Of a stretch of DNA of 17,425 nucleotides, positions 1 through 7,260 are shown piece after piece; position 1 is the first letter of the stretch, and each line of letters starts with the position of its first letter. The translations under genes were made by a program, and so were the position numbers. Below the pieces are notes generated by a model. The model was not told the DNA's origin. It saw only the letters and a program-made list of their open reading frames with translations, and did no database searches. Source of the DNA: UBA8752 sp965657965 (GTDB taxonomy: Bacteria; Bacteroidota; Bacteroidia; Flavobacteriales_D; Sanyastnellaceae); the NCBI GenBank assembly GCA_965657965.1, contig CBFHQM010000036.1, positions 1 through 17,425 of the forward strand, written 5' to 3'.

Positions 1-1001
1 CCCCCCTGATTCTGGGTTTCTTCATCGGTGGAGTAGGTGGCAACGGCTTGCTCGAACGTCAGGGAGTCTGCTGCGAGAAGGACGGAGATGCTGTCTGCTA
101 GCGCTGCCGCTTCCATCAGGGCAGATTCAGGAACCGTGGGCTTCATGAGCACGTGGCACATGGAAAACACTTCGCCACGGATGTTGGTGGTCTTCACAAA
201 ATGAAAACCGAAGTCGCTCTCGAAAACAGGGCTAAAGGCGCCTTCGGGTGTGGCGAAGACCTGAGCTTCGACTTCGGGAACAAATGCGCCGCGACGGATG
301 TCCTCGTAGCACCCTCCCTTGTACTTGGACCCGGGGTCCTCGCTGTGCCGCATGGCGGCAAGGGTAAGGCTTACATTGCCCGCGACCACTTCTCCTCGGA
401 TGCTGTCGAGCACCCCTCGGGTGGCCAACTTCTCTTGTTCGCTCAGCTCCGGCTCAATCATCAAGCGGCTGTAGCGGACCTCTTCGGGAATCAAAGGCAG
501 GCTGTCGGTGGGGATGCCTGCAAAGTGATCGGCAATGTCCCGTGGGGTGGCGCGCACTTGCCCTTCGATTTCGGCTTGCATCCGGTCAGCCATGATCTGC
601 TCGCGCATGGGCTCTCGGAATTCTGCTTTCCAGGCGGCGACGGTCTTTCCGTATTCCGCTTCAAACGCCTCGACGGAGCCAAACATGCGGATGTAGTATT
701 CCAAGCGGCGGTCAATCTGGGCTGTGACCTCTCCGTCGTCGACCACGATGGAGTCAATGCGGGCTTGGTGCAAGAGCAGTTTTTGCAACATCAGTTGCTC
801 CACAACCGGGCAGACGTCGGTTACAGGCATGCCGGAAGCTTCCATTTGAAACAGCTGCGCGTCCACATCGCTTTGCAAAACGATTTCATTGCCCACCACC
901 GCAATGATGCGCTCTAGCTTTTGCAATTCTGGCTCTGTCTGGGCTCCCATTTTCAAGGAGGAGCAGGCGAGGAAAAGGAAGGCGAGTGTGCGTGCGTTCA
1001 T
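1..1001 (-). CDS. surA: SurA-like periplasmic peptidyl-prolyl isomerase/chaperone, C-terminus cut by window edge
   Basis: The 333 visible codons start at the ATG at 1001, which overlaps the stop of the upstream gene as ATGA, so translation is probably coupled. The N-terminus is a signal peptide (MNARTLAFLFLACSSLKMGAQ). A cysteine at residue 13 makes a lipoprotein possible, but the A-Q end fits ordinary cleavage. Next comes the SurA N-terminal helical region, beginning with ERIIAVVGNEIVLQSDV. A first parvulin domain follows, with the typical SEDPGSKYKGG loop (near 340) and DFGFHFVK. Its first histidine position is replaced (RYSRLMI), so this domain is probably not catalytic. A second parvulin domain begins with MCHVLMKP near 150-130, keeps its histidine, and is cut at the edge just after a YSTDEE..N.GG loop. 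By family, SurA escorts unfolded outer-membrane proteins across the periplasm. Sure of the family; the exact client range is inference. Confidence 0.9.
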   Translation of the reverse strand, partial: MNARTLAFLFLACSSLKMGAQTEPELQKLERIIAVVGNEIVLQSDVDAQLFQMEASGMPVTDVCPVVEQLMLQKLLLHQARIDSIVVDDGEVTAQIDRRLEYYIRMFGSVEAFEAEYGKTVAAWKAEFREPMREQIMADRMQAEIEGQVRATPRDIADHFAGIPTDSLPLIPEEVRYSRLMIEPELSEQEKLATRGVLDSIRGEVVAGNVSLTLAAMRHSEDPGSKYKGGCYEDIRRGAFVPEVEAQVFATPEGAFSPVFESDFGFHFVKTTNIRGEVFSMCHVLMKPTVPESALMEAAALADSISVLLAADSLTFEQAVATYSTDEETQNQG

Positions 1002-1915
1002 GGGGTGTCGCTGTCAAGGCCGTTTGCCTGAGGGGTGCTGAGTGCGGCCTCGGCCCATGCGGCTTCGACGGCTTGTTGGCGCATGGTGACCAAGGTACGG
1101 TCACGGCGCCGGTGAAGAAGGAGTTCGCCAATGCGGCTGGCCACACGTTCTACCGGACTAATGTCTCCGGCGTTGAGACGCTGGGTGACCAACAACAAAG
1201 CCCGTTCATCGAAGGGACGCCCGGCGGTTGTGTCGGCTTTCCAGTCAATTTTGGTGACGCGGTTGCTGGACTGCTGACGAGCGGCGCGTCGGGGATCCAA
1301 AGGCACGAACTGACCGAGTTCAGCCCAAGACCACCATCGCTCTGCGTCTAAGTCATGGGGCATGCCTGCGTCGGTGCAGCGGCTGGCCAAGGTGGACAGC
1401 TTTTCGGCATCGTTGGAGGCCAATTGTTTTTGTAAGTCCCGAATGTCACGGGGGAACGATGCGCCTTTTGGAAAGACCAACCAACGTGCCCGAAAAAGGG
1501 GAGCCTCGAGCCGAAACAGGTCGGGTTGTTCGTCCAGAAAAGCGCGCAATTCGGACACATTCATGGTGGTGTCCAAGTGGTCACGCAAAAAGCGGTCTTC
1601 GTAGGCGTGGATATACAGGGCTTCCCGGTACCGTTTGACCTCGCGTTCAAAGTCCACCTCCTCTTCGGGGAGCTCGGTTTGCGCTAGGTGCACCAGGGTT
1701 CTCCGCTGTTGCCAACCCGAGATGAAACGCTGAGACCACGCAGCACTGTCCTCGGGGTTCATTTTGGCGGGGCACTCTTTTTGAAGTGCCCCAAGGGTCA
1801 AAACATCGTTGTAAGCCGTGGCCACGACCGGGTCCTCCGGATGGGAGACCAATGCCGGTTTGCAGCTTGTGGCCATGAGGACCACCAACGACAGGAGACC
1901 CACACGCGTGGCCAT
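998..1915 (-). CDS. Lipoprotein of the peptidyl-prolyl isomerase series, catalytic parvulin domain not recognisable
   Basis: The product is 305 residues from the ATG at 1915, which shares one base with the stop of the upstream isomerase gene (TGATG). A TTG one codon earlier could also serve but would lie inside that stop overlap. A hydrophobic stretch leads to a lipobox-like A-T-S-C, with cysteine 18 as the likely lipidated residue, followed by KPALVSHPEDPVVATAYNDV. The N-terminal half resembles the helical SurA/PpiD chaperone module: it opens with a V-A-x-A-x-x-D-V-L strand, then a long helical stretch and a DTTMNVSELRAFLDEQPDLFRL segment. The part where a parvulin fold would sit (from about residue 125) lacks the catalytic histidines and the D-P-S-x-x-x-G-G loop. 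Its place between two true isomerase genes suggests an envelope-anchored, non-catalytic partner. Lipoprotein call is good; function is inferred. Confidence 0.8.
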   Translation of the reverse strand: MATRVGLLSLVVLMATSCKPALVSHPEDPVVATAYNDVLTLGALQKECPAKMNPEDSAAWSQRFISGWQQRRTLVHLAQTELPEEEVDFEREVKRYREALYIHAYEDRFLRDHLDTTMNVSELRAFLDEQPDLFRLEAPLFRARWLVFPKGASFPRDIRDLQKQLASNDAEKLSTLASRCTDAGMPHDLDAERWWSWAELGQFVPLDPRRAARQQSSNRVTKIDWKADTTAGRPFDERALLLVTQRLNAGDISPVERVASRIGELLLHRRRDRTLVTMRQQAVEAAWAEAALSTPQANGLDSDTP

Positions 1916-3888
1916 CAATCGATGGCGTGGAGATTGGCTGTATTGACCTCGTGGGGGTACCGAGCACGCAATTCAGCAATCCACGTTTTCTCAAGGAAGT
2001 CTTGGAAGTCAGCAATGACTTTGCCCCGCGCTTCATCCAATGTCTTTCCGGTTGGGTCTTGAACATTGTTGATTTGCACAAAGCGAATTTGGCCATCGAT
2101 TTCTTCGAATTTGGTGATGCCCGGTCCGCTCAGGTCACGCAATGCGGCATCGAGTACGGGGTTGGTCCCGAGCTCGACTCGACTTTCCTCGATGGTGATG
2201 CTCAAGGGGTTTTCTGAGACCATCTCTCGGCGTTCGGTTTCCACATCACCATCCTCTTGATCAACAGATGCGAGGATGCGCTCAGCGGCAGCACGGTCGG
2301 AACACCGGAAAATGCGGCCATCAATGCGGGTTTTCCAAGCGTAATTGGCTTGGTTCGTTTCCCAGAAGGATTGAAGGCCAGCACTGTCGCGCACAGCCTT
2401 GCTCCACACCTTTTGGTCGGTCAGCTCAAAGAGGAGAATGCCATCGTGGTACTCTTCCATCAACAACCGGAAGTCGTTGTGCTTGTCCTCTAGGCGGGCA
2501 TCCTCGTAGGCGATCACAGTTTCGTCACTGAATCGGGCCATGGCTTGGCGCAATAGAGATTCGGCGGTTTGGTTGGTCACGTCAATGCGGCCGCTTTTGG
2601 TGGCCACGAAGTCGATAAACTCAGAAACAGTCGTCTTTTCGGAGCCCACGGTTAAAATGGCTTTTTTCGCGAGGCCTTTTTTCACGACAATGGGTTGAAG
2701 CGTGCTGTCGACGACCGTGGCTTCGACCACTTGGCCAAAGCGCTTTTCGTCGAGGGTGTAGCCGTACTCAGCCTTTCTCTTTTGGATAAAGCTGTTCCGC
2801 ACTTGTTCCGAACGGCTGTCGCGCTGGAGCTTCTTCTCGAGGTCCCGCTTGGAGGCTTCAAAGGTCGGTGGAGCTTTGTACTCGAGTCGTTGGATGATGT
2901 GCCAGCCGTATTGGGTTTCGATGGGGTCGGAGAGGTCGCCATCGGCGGCCAGTGCAAATGCCGCTTCTTCAAAAGGTTCGACCATGCGGCCGGTGCCAAA
3001 CATGGGCAATTCGCCGCCCTTGGTGCGGGAACTTTGGTCGTCGCTGTGCTGTCGGGCGAGCTCAGCGAAGGAGGCTCCGGCGGCCAATTCTGTGGCGAGC
3101 GCTTCGATTTTGGCCTGGGCTTCGTTGGCGTCTCCTTTGTTTTTGTCGGGGCGGATCATGATGTGGGCGACGCGCATCTCTCCGCGCGCAGGCCTGCGGC
3201 CGGTCAACTTGATGATGTGGTAGCCATATCGTGTGCGGATGGGCCCAACCAAATCGCCGACTGCTCCCGAGTAACAAGCTTCTTCGAAAGAGTACAACAT
3301 CATGAAGGCACTGAACCACCCGAGGTCTCCGCCATTGTCTTTCACGCTGGGGTCGTCACTGCCTCCGCGGGAGCGGGCGATGCCGGCGAAGTCTTCCCCG
3401 CTGGCGATGCGCTCCTTGAGGGCAAGGGACTTGTTCCAAGCCGATAGGGTGTCGTTGGGTGTGCCTTCTCCACCAATTTTTACCAAGAGGTGCGAGGCAC
3501 GAACCTCTTCCAATGTTCGGTCGTAGGCTTGTTTGACCATGGCATCGAGCAGGTCGTTGTCCACGAGATAGGGACGCGCCAATTGTTTACGGTAACCGGC
3601 CAATTCGTTGATGAAGGCGCTGGCGGTGTCCATACCGAGGTCTTCGGCAGCAAGAACCTTGAGCTTAAAGTCAATGAACAGCTCCATGTACTCATCCAAG
3701 GCGGAGGGAGTCACAAGGCTGTCGCGGTTGTTCTTCTTGAAAATGTGCGCGAAATCATCCGCGGACACGGATTCTCCTCCAACCGTGACGACGGTTTGGG
3801 CTTGGAGCCCGCAGAGAATTGGGCTCATGCAGAGCAGAAGGCCCAAGGCGAGCGAAGGGAAGGCAAAGGGGGTGCGGTGATGGCTCAT
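1915..3888 (-). CDS. Periplasmic peptidyl-prolyl isomerase with two parvulin domains (PpiC/SurA/PpiD-type)
   Basis: The product is 657 residues. The signal peptide ends at LQAQ (about residue 31). An N-terminal helical chaperone segment begins VVTVGGESVSADDF. The first parvulin domain (about 129-228) has ASHLLV, the loop SDDPSVKDNGGDLGWF and YGYHIIK. The second (about 238-336) has VAHIMI, HSDDQSSRTKGGELPMFG and YGWHII. Both keep the two histidines of active parvulins (H133/H224, H242/H330). The C-terminal 320 residues are mostly helical and contain LTVGSEKTTVSEFIDF (about 412-427), which echoes the N-terminal segment. A stretch at about 500-540 (AGLQSFWETNQANYAWKT) is typical of the long Bacteroidota members. 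The family isomerises X-Pro bonds and holds exported proteins during folding. The gene is first of three overlapping isomerase-type genes. Bacteroidota commonly carry such a trio, usually annotated simply as peptidylprolyl isomerases. Confidence 0.92.
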   Translation of the reverse strand: MSHHRTPFAFPSLALGLLLCMSPILCGLQAQTVVTVGGESVSADDFAHIFKKNNRDSLVTPSALDEYMELFIDFKLKVLAAEDLGMDTASAFINELAGYRKQLARPYLVDNDLLDAMVKQAYDRTLEEVRASHLLVKIGGEGTPNDTLSAWNKSLALKERIASGEDFAGIARSRGGSDDPSVKDNGGDLGWFSAFMMLYSFEEACYSGAVGDLVGPIRTRYGYHIIKLTGRRPARGEMRVAHIMIRPDKNKGDANEAQAKIEALATELAAGASFAELARQHSDDQSSRTKGGELPMFGTGRMVEPFEEAAFALAADGDLSDPIETQYGWHIIQRLEYKAPPTFEASKRDLEKKLQRDSRSEQVRNSFIQKRKAEYGYTLDEKRFGQVVEATVVDSTLQPIVVKKGLAKKAILTVGSEKTTVSEFIDFVATKSGRIDVTNQTAESLLRQAMARFSDETVIAYEDARLEDKHNDFRLLMEEYHDGILLFELTDQKVWSKAVRDSAGLQSFWETNQANYAWKTRIDGRIFRCSDRAAAERILASVDQEDGDVETERREMVSENPLSITIEESRVELGTNPVLDAALRDLSGPGITKFEEIDGQIRFVQINNVQDPTGKTLDEARGKVIADFQDFLEKTWIAELRARYPHEVNTANLHAID

Positions 3889-3962
3889 CGTTGCGAATTG
3901 ACGGCCGAATTTAGCGCGTCCTGATGGCCTAACGAAGAGGGAATGCCGCTGAGGGGTGTCCT

Positions 3963-4970
3963 TTATCTTTTATTTACCACCTTTTGTCCTCTAAAGCGCT
4001 TCTTGTGGAAGACGCTGGGGCTGCCAGCAGTCAACGATTTGGCCAGCGTGAGACCCATTGTCCAATAGGCATCCCGTGTGTTTGGGTTTCCGCGAATGGC
4101 TTGACGCTCGGACGGTAGGTTTTGCTGATACTGAAAGGTGGAGATGTTCAAGTTTTCTGCACAAGGAGGCAAGTCATTGGGATTGGCTTGGCTGCTCAAG
4201 GCCAAGCCAAGGGGCGACATTTTCCACGGGTCGGCATACTGGGTGGCGATGTCGTCGAGTCGATCGGTTTGCGTGAAGCGCCAAAGTCCAGTCAGGGTAA
4301 GGTGCCAAGGTTTGCCTTTGCCTGCGTCCACAGACAAGGTGTAAGAAAGCCCAACCGGAACAGTCAAAATCCATTTTGCGTAGCCCGTGCCTTCTGTTTC
4401 TAAGCTGCGGAGATCATGCCACAATCCGGGAGAGTTGAGGCCGAGTTCACTGAGGATCTCATAGGAGAGGTTGTGAACGTCGACTTGGGCTTTGGGGGCA
4501 TGATGAAGAAGGGCCACGCCGGCTTCTGCACGAACGTGATGCGACAATGTTGAGGATCCCAGATGGCCGGAGAACCGAATCAATGGATAGTCCGCGGTGG
4601 CGGCAATCTCCACCATTTCATTTCGAAAGTGAAGGTTGCGGACAAAGGCGACAGCATTGTTGGAAGCACTGTCTGCTCCCTGAATTCGGATGCTTCGCAA
4701 GTCCAGATTCCAGCCTACGCGCTTGCCGCGTTGCTGCCCCCTTAAAGTAGCCCCTGCGCCGGCGCGGATGAGGTGCCACTGGGTGTCGCTGAAAACACCA
4801 TATTGTCCTTTGTGGCCAATGTCGCCGCTGTATCCTGAGGCATGGAAAGTGACGCCAGCTTCCAGTTGCCACCCCTTGGGCAGTTGGATTTGGGCATGCG
4901 CAGTTTGCCCGGGCCACAAGGAGAGCCAGAGAAAAACAGGAAGCCATCTGAAATCAATGGAGCACTGCAT
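3963..4970 (-). CDS. DUF6089/PorG-like outer-membrane beta-barrel protein, paralogue of its upstream neighbour
   Basis: The product is 335 residues with a signal peptide (LWPGQTAHAQ, cleavage near residue 27). The upstream sequence AAAGGTGG, a few bases before the ATG, is one of the few Shine-Dalgarno-like sites in the window and supports this start. The body alternates short polar and hydrophobic segments as in a small barrel. It shares landmark motifs with the next upstream gene: RNLHFRN (111-117), HH.P.A.VDV.N (156-167), a serine-proline-G.WH.L..L.TEG stretch (180-194), a ..TD.LDDI...YADP..MS.LG.ALSSQ.N stretch (235-263) and IRGN..T.DAY (292-302). These match what I recall of the DUF6089 family, which includes PorG, an outer-membrane part of the type IX secretion machine in Porphyromonas. 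The opening G-x-x-x-Y-x-G-D-I element is present as SGYSGDIG. Whether either copy is the true PorG cannot be told here. Confidence 0.75.
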   Translation of the reverse strand: MQCSIDFRWLPVFLWLSLWPGQTAHAQIQLPKGWQLEAGVTFHASGYSGDIGHKGQYGVFSDTQWHLIRAGAGATLRGQQRGKRVGWNLDLRSIRIQGADSASNNAVAFVRNLHFRNEMVEIAATADYPLIRFSGHLGSSTLSHHVRAEAGVALLHHAPKAQVDVHNLSYEILSELGLNSPGLWHDLRSLETEGTGYAKWILTVPVGLSYTLSVDAGKGKPWHLTLTGLWRFTQTDRLDDIATQYADPWKMSPLGLALSSQANPNDLPPCAENLNISTFQYQQNLPSERQAIRGNPNTRDAYWTMGLTLAKSLTAGSPSVFHKKRFRGQKVVNKR

Positions 4971-5019
4971 CGTCCACCTTTAATATACGACGAATACAGT
5001 TATATCCCCGACTACTGGG

Positions 5020-6042
5020 TTAGAACCGCATCTTAAGGCGCCTCTTGAACAGCCCGCCACGTCGCCTGTTGCCGTACCTTCTCCTTTTGCTGCTGAAGTT
5101 TCGACTCCGGCCATTTAAGACCTTTCCAAAGGAGACCACCAGGTTGCCGTAAGCGTCGTTGTTGGTCTTGTTTCCTCTGATCACAGGGATCTCTTCGTTG
5201 ATGTAACTGTGTGCAGTCAGACTCCCGGCTCCTGGCCCGGCTTCGTCCAAAACCCCTTGGTTGCTTTGGCTTGACAACGCAGCACCCAATTGGCTCATCT
5301 CTCCGGGGTCAGCGTAAAAGCTCGAGATGTCGTCGAGGTAGTCCGTATCGGTCAAACGAAATCCGATTTCCAGACTCAGAAAGAAGTCGGTGGCTCCGCC
5401 TTTCTTTTGTCCGGTCACGATGGCACTCAAACCAAAGGGGATCGTGGTCAGACTCAGTTCGTCGGAGTAGTCGACACCTTCGGTCTGGAGTTCCGATAAG
5501 CTGTGCCATTCTCCGGGCGATGTGATGTTCGCTTCGACCAAATCAGCATATGCGGGATTGTTCACGTCTACACGGGCCTCCGGGTTGTGATGAAGTCGGG
5601 CGATGCCGACAAAACCTCGAATGGTCAGCATTGCTCGGCGTTGCCTCGCCCATACGAGGGGCTTTTGGAACAGGTCGCGTTCAAGGCGAATGGACGCCTC
5701 TTGCATGATGTTGCGAAAGTGCAAGTTTCGACCGCGTCGCGCCGGATTGACTGTGTGCTTGTCGTGACCCGAAATTTGAAGGGAGCTAAAATCACCTCGG
5801 ATGTGCCAAATGCCGTCGAGGTCCAATTTTCGACGGGCAAAAACGCCCAATGCAGGACGAGATCTGATCTCTTGCAGGTCCCAAATGAAGTCACGTCGTT
5901 GGCCTGGGCCATCACCGATATCGCCCATGTAATTGGCGACACCCGCGGTGAATCCCACATCCCAATTGCCTTGCCCAAACGAAGTGGAAAAAGCAAGCAA
6001 GGCCACTGCGAGAGTGGTGGTTCGAAGGAACGACATGCGCAT
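5020..6042 (-). CDS. DUF6089/PorG-like outer-membrane beta-barrel protein with a strongly basic C-terminal tail
   Basis: The product is 340 residues from the ATG at 6042. The frame stays open to 6093, but 6042 (or ATG 6036) puts a clean signal peptide at the N-terminus, with LAVALLAFSTSFGQ cleaved near residue 24. The mature start VGFTAGVANYMGDIGD is the typical DUF6089 opening. Later motifs are RNLHFRNIMQE (105-115), HHNPEARVDVNN (151-162), FRLTDTDYLDDISSFY (228-243) and NNDAYGNLVVSFGKV (294-308). Length and layout fit the PorG/DUF6089 family of outer-membrane proteins linked to type IX secretion. The last 29 residues hold 14 Arg/Lys (312-340), unusual for the end of a barrel. The gene is the first of a probable minus-strand unit with its paralogue 49 bases downstream, then the isomerase genes. 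The family call is good; a role in secretion is inference. Confidence 0.8.
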   Translation of the reverse strand: MRMSFLRTTTLAVALLAFSTSFGQGNWDVGFTAGVANYMGDIGDGPGQRRDFIWDLQEIRSRPALGVFARRKLDLDGIWHIRGDFSSLQISGHDKHTVNPARRGRNLHFRNIMQEASIRLERDLFQKPLVWARQRRAMLTIRGFVGIARLHHNPEARVDVNNPAYADLVEANITSPGEWHSLSELQTEGVDYSDELSLTTIPFGLSAIVTGQKKGGATDFFLSLEIGFRLTDTDYLDDISSFYADPGEMSQLGAALSSQSNQGVLDEAGPGAGSLTAHSYINEEIPVIRGNKTNNDAYGNLVVSFGKVLNGRSRNFSSKRRRYGNRRRGGLFKRRLKMRF

Positions 6043-6191
6043 GAAGCGAAAATCGTTTGTGGCTCGGGTATAATATGTGGTGTACGCCATCATCAGTCAC
6101 ATCCTACGTGTGGAAAAGTCAAAGTCGACTTCTCAATGGTTTACGTGTCCTGCGTGTTCAGGGTTACGCTCTCGATTCCCATGTTTGTAAC
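6043..6191. promoter_or_regulatory. Divergent intergenic region between the PorG-like gene and the nitronate monooxygenase gene
   Basis: These 149 bases must hold promoters for two divergently transcribed genes. I see a perfect 10-base palindrome AAGTCGACTT at 6122-6131 near the middle. A CATGTTTG at 6180-6187 is close to the Bacteroidota -7 consensus TAnnTTTG but ends only four bases before the plus-strand ATG. On the minus strand, GATTTTCG sits four bases before the ATG at 6042. I do not find a convincing TTG -33 element at proper spacing for either, so the promoter positions remain open. Confidence 0.35.
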
Positions 6192-7184
6192 ATGACCAAA
6201 AGCAGCAGAAACCCTCAAGCCTTGTGTGCGCTTCTTGGTGTGCGCCACCCGATTGTTCAAGCGGGAATGGTGTGGTGCACTGGTGCTGATTTGGTCGTGG
6301 AAGTAGGGCGTGCTGGGGGGCTAGGCACACTCGGTGCGGGATCGATGTATCCGGAAGAATTGGACGAGGAAATCCAGAAGGTCAAAGCCCAATGGTCCGG
6401 GTCTTTTGCTGTGAATGTTCCCCTTTTGTATCCCGCTGTAGAGGCGCACATGGAAACCATCAAAAAGCACAAGGTGCCTGTGGTGTTTACCAGTGCAGGG
6501 TCGCCCCGGAAGTGGACGGGTTTTTTGAAATCGGCAGGAGCCACTGTGGTTCATGTGGTGTCCAGTGCGGTTTTTGCGAAAAAGGCAGAAGATGCAGGTG
6601 TGGATGCAGTGGTTGCAGAAGGGTTCGAAGCTGGGGGGCACAATGGCAGGGAGGAGACGACCACCATGTGCTTGGTCCCGGAGGTTGCAGATGCGGTAAG
6701 CATTCCGGTGATTGCGGCCGGTGGTCTTCATGATGCGCGCACCATGCTGGCGGCTTTTGCTTTGGGTGCTTCAGGTGTGCAAATGGGCAGTCGCTTTGTG
6801 ATGACGCAAGAGAACCCGGCACACCAAGCGTTTAAGCAGCACATTGCCGAAGCCAAGGCCGGCGAAACAAGGCTCATGCTCAAAGACGTAACGCCTGTTC
6901 GATTGTTGCAGGGCCCGGAGGGCAGTTTTTACGATCAAGTTGCCGCTGCTGAATTGGCTGGGAAAGGGCCGGATGCCTTGCGGGCATTGCTTGGCCGTGG
7001 AAGGGCGAAGTTGGGCATGCGAGACGGGGACTTGTTGGAAGGTGAACTCGAAATCGGACAAGTCAGTGCGTTGCTCAAGGACTGGCCAGCAACAGCCGCG
7101 CTCATGGAAAACTTGGTGGACGACTTTCGTGCGCTTGGGACGGTCAAAATGGCCCCTGGGTTCAGTTGGGACGCACTTTTGTGA
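6192..7184 (+). CDS. Nitronate monooxygenase-family FMN enzyme (2-nitropropane dioxygenase/FabK-like)
   Basis: The product is 330 residues from the ATG at 6192. The frame is open from 6057, but homology to the family begins at residues 9-20 of this shorter form, and the extension is not protein-like. Motifs along the TIM barrel: RHPIVQAGMVWC at the N-terminus; GRAGGLGTLGAGSM; AVNVPLLYP; VFTSAGSPRKWTGFLK; VVAEGFEAGGHNGREETTT, whose histidine is the catalytic-base position of class I nitronate monooxygenases; PVIAAGGLHDARTMLAAFALGASGVQMGSRF, the FMN phosphate-binding loop; and LLGRGRAKLGMRDGDLLEGELEIGQVSAL near the C-terminus. By family it oxidises alkyl nitronates to carbonyl compounds plus nitrite using FMN and oxygen; many bacterial members have unknown natural substrates. 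No Shine-Dalgarno is visible. It probably stands alone, since a hairpin-rich leader separates it from the next gene. Confidence 0.92.
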   Translation: MTKSSRNPQALCALLGVRHPIVQAGMVWCTGADLVVEVGRAGGLGTLGAGSMYPEELDEEIQKVKAQWSGSFAVNVPLLYPAVEAHMETIKKHKVPVVFTSAGSPRKWTGFLKSAGATVVHVVSSAVFAKKAEDAGVDAVVAEGFEAGGHNGREETTTMCLVPEVADAVSIPVIAAGGLHDARTMLAAFALGASGVQMGSRFVMTQENPAHQAFKQHIAEAKAGETRLMLKDVTPVRLLQGPEGSFYDQVAAAELAGKGPDALRALLGRGRAKLGMRDGDLLEGELEIGQVSALLKDWPATAALMENLVDDFRALGTVKMAPGFSWDALL

Positions 7185-7219
7185 ATTCCCGATTGACTTT
7201 CGGAAAACAATCTGAAAAG

Positions 7220-7256
7220 GCAACCGTTTGGTCCTCGGTTGCGTACAACTTGCAAC
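7220..7256 (+). promoter_or_regulatory. Leader with two mutually exclusive hairpins upstream of the T9SS cargo gene
   Basis: GCAACCG (7220-7226) and CGGTTGC (7236-7242) form a perfect 7-base inverted repeat with a 9-base loop. The second arm's GTTGC (7238-7242) can instead pair with GCAAC at 7252-7256, again with a 9-base loop. The last arm lies 4 bases before the ATG at 7261. Read on the plus strand no T tract follows the first hairpin, so it is not a classic terminator for the upstream gene. On the minus strand a short CTTTTC follows. The geometry is that of a small attenuator or translational switch, but 5-7 base stems also arise by chance. Confidence 0.35.
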
Positions 7257-7260
7257 GACG

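Noticed and set aside
153..917. A 254-codon plus-strand open frame opposite the SurA-like gene
   Set aside because: It is the antisense shadow of a gene with clear family motifs on the minus strand. It has no signal, domain or start context of its own.
2695..3447. A 250-codon plus-strand open frame opposite the double-parvulin isomerase
   Set aside because: The minus strand carries both parvulin domains here. The opposite frame is open only because of GC-rich codon usage.
3906..3913. TAAATTCG on the minus strand as a -7 box for the isomerase gene starting at 3888
   Set aside because: It matches seven of eight consensus positions, but I find no TTG at -33. The gene may simply be read through from the upstream barrel genes.
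6057..6191. N-terminal extension of the nitronate monooxygenase from 6057
   Set aside because: The family's conserved start aligns with the ATG at 6192, and the extra 45 residues look like translated promoter sequence.
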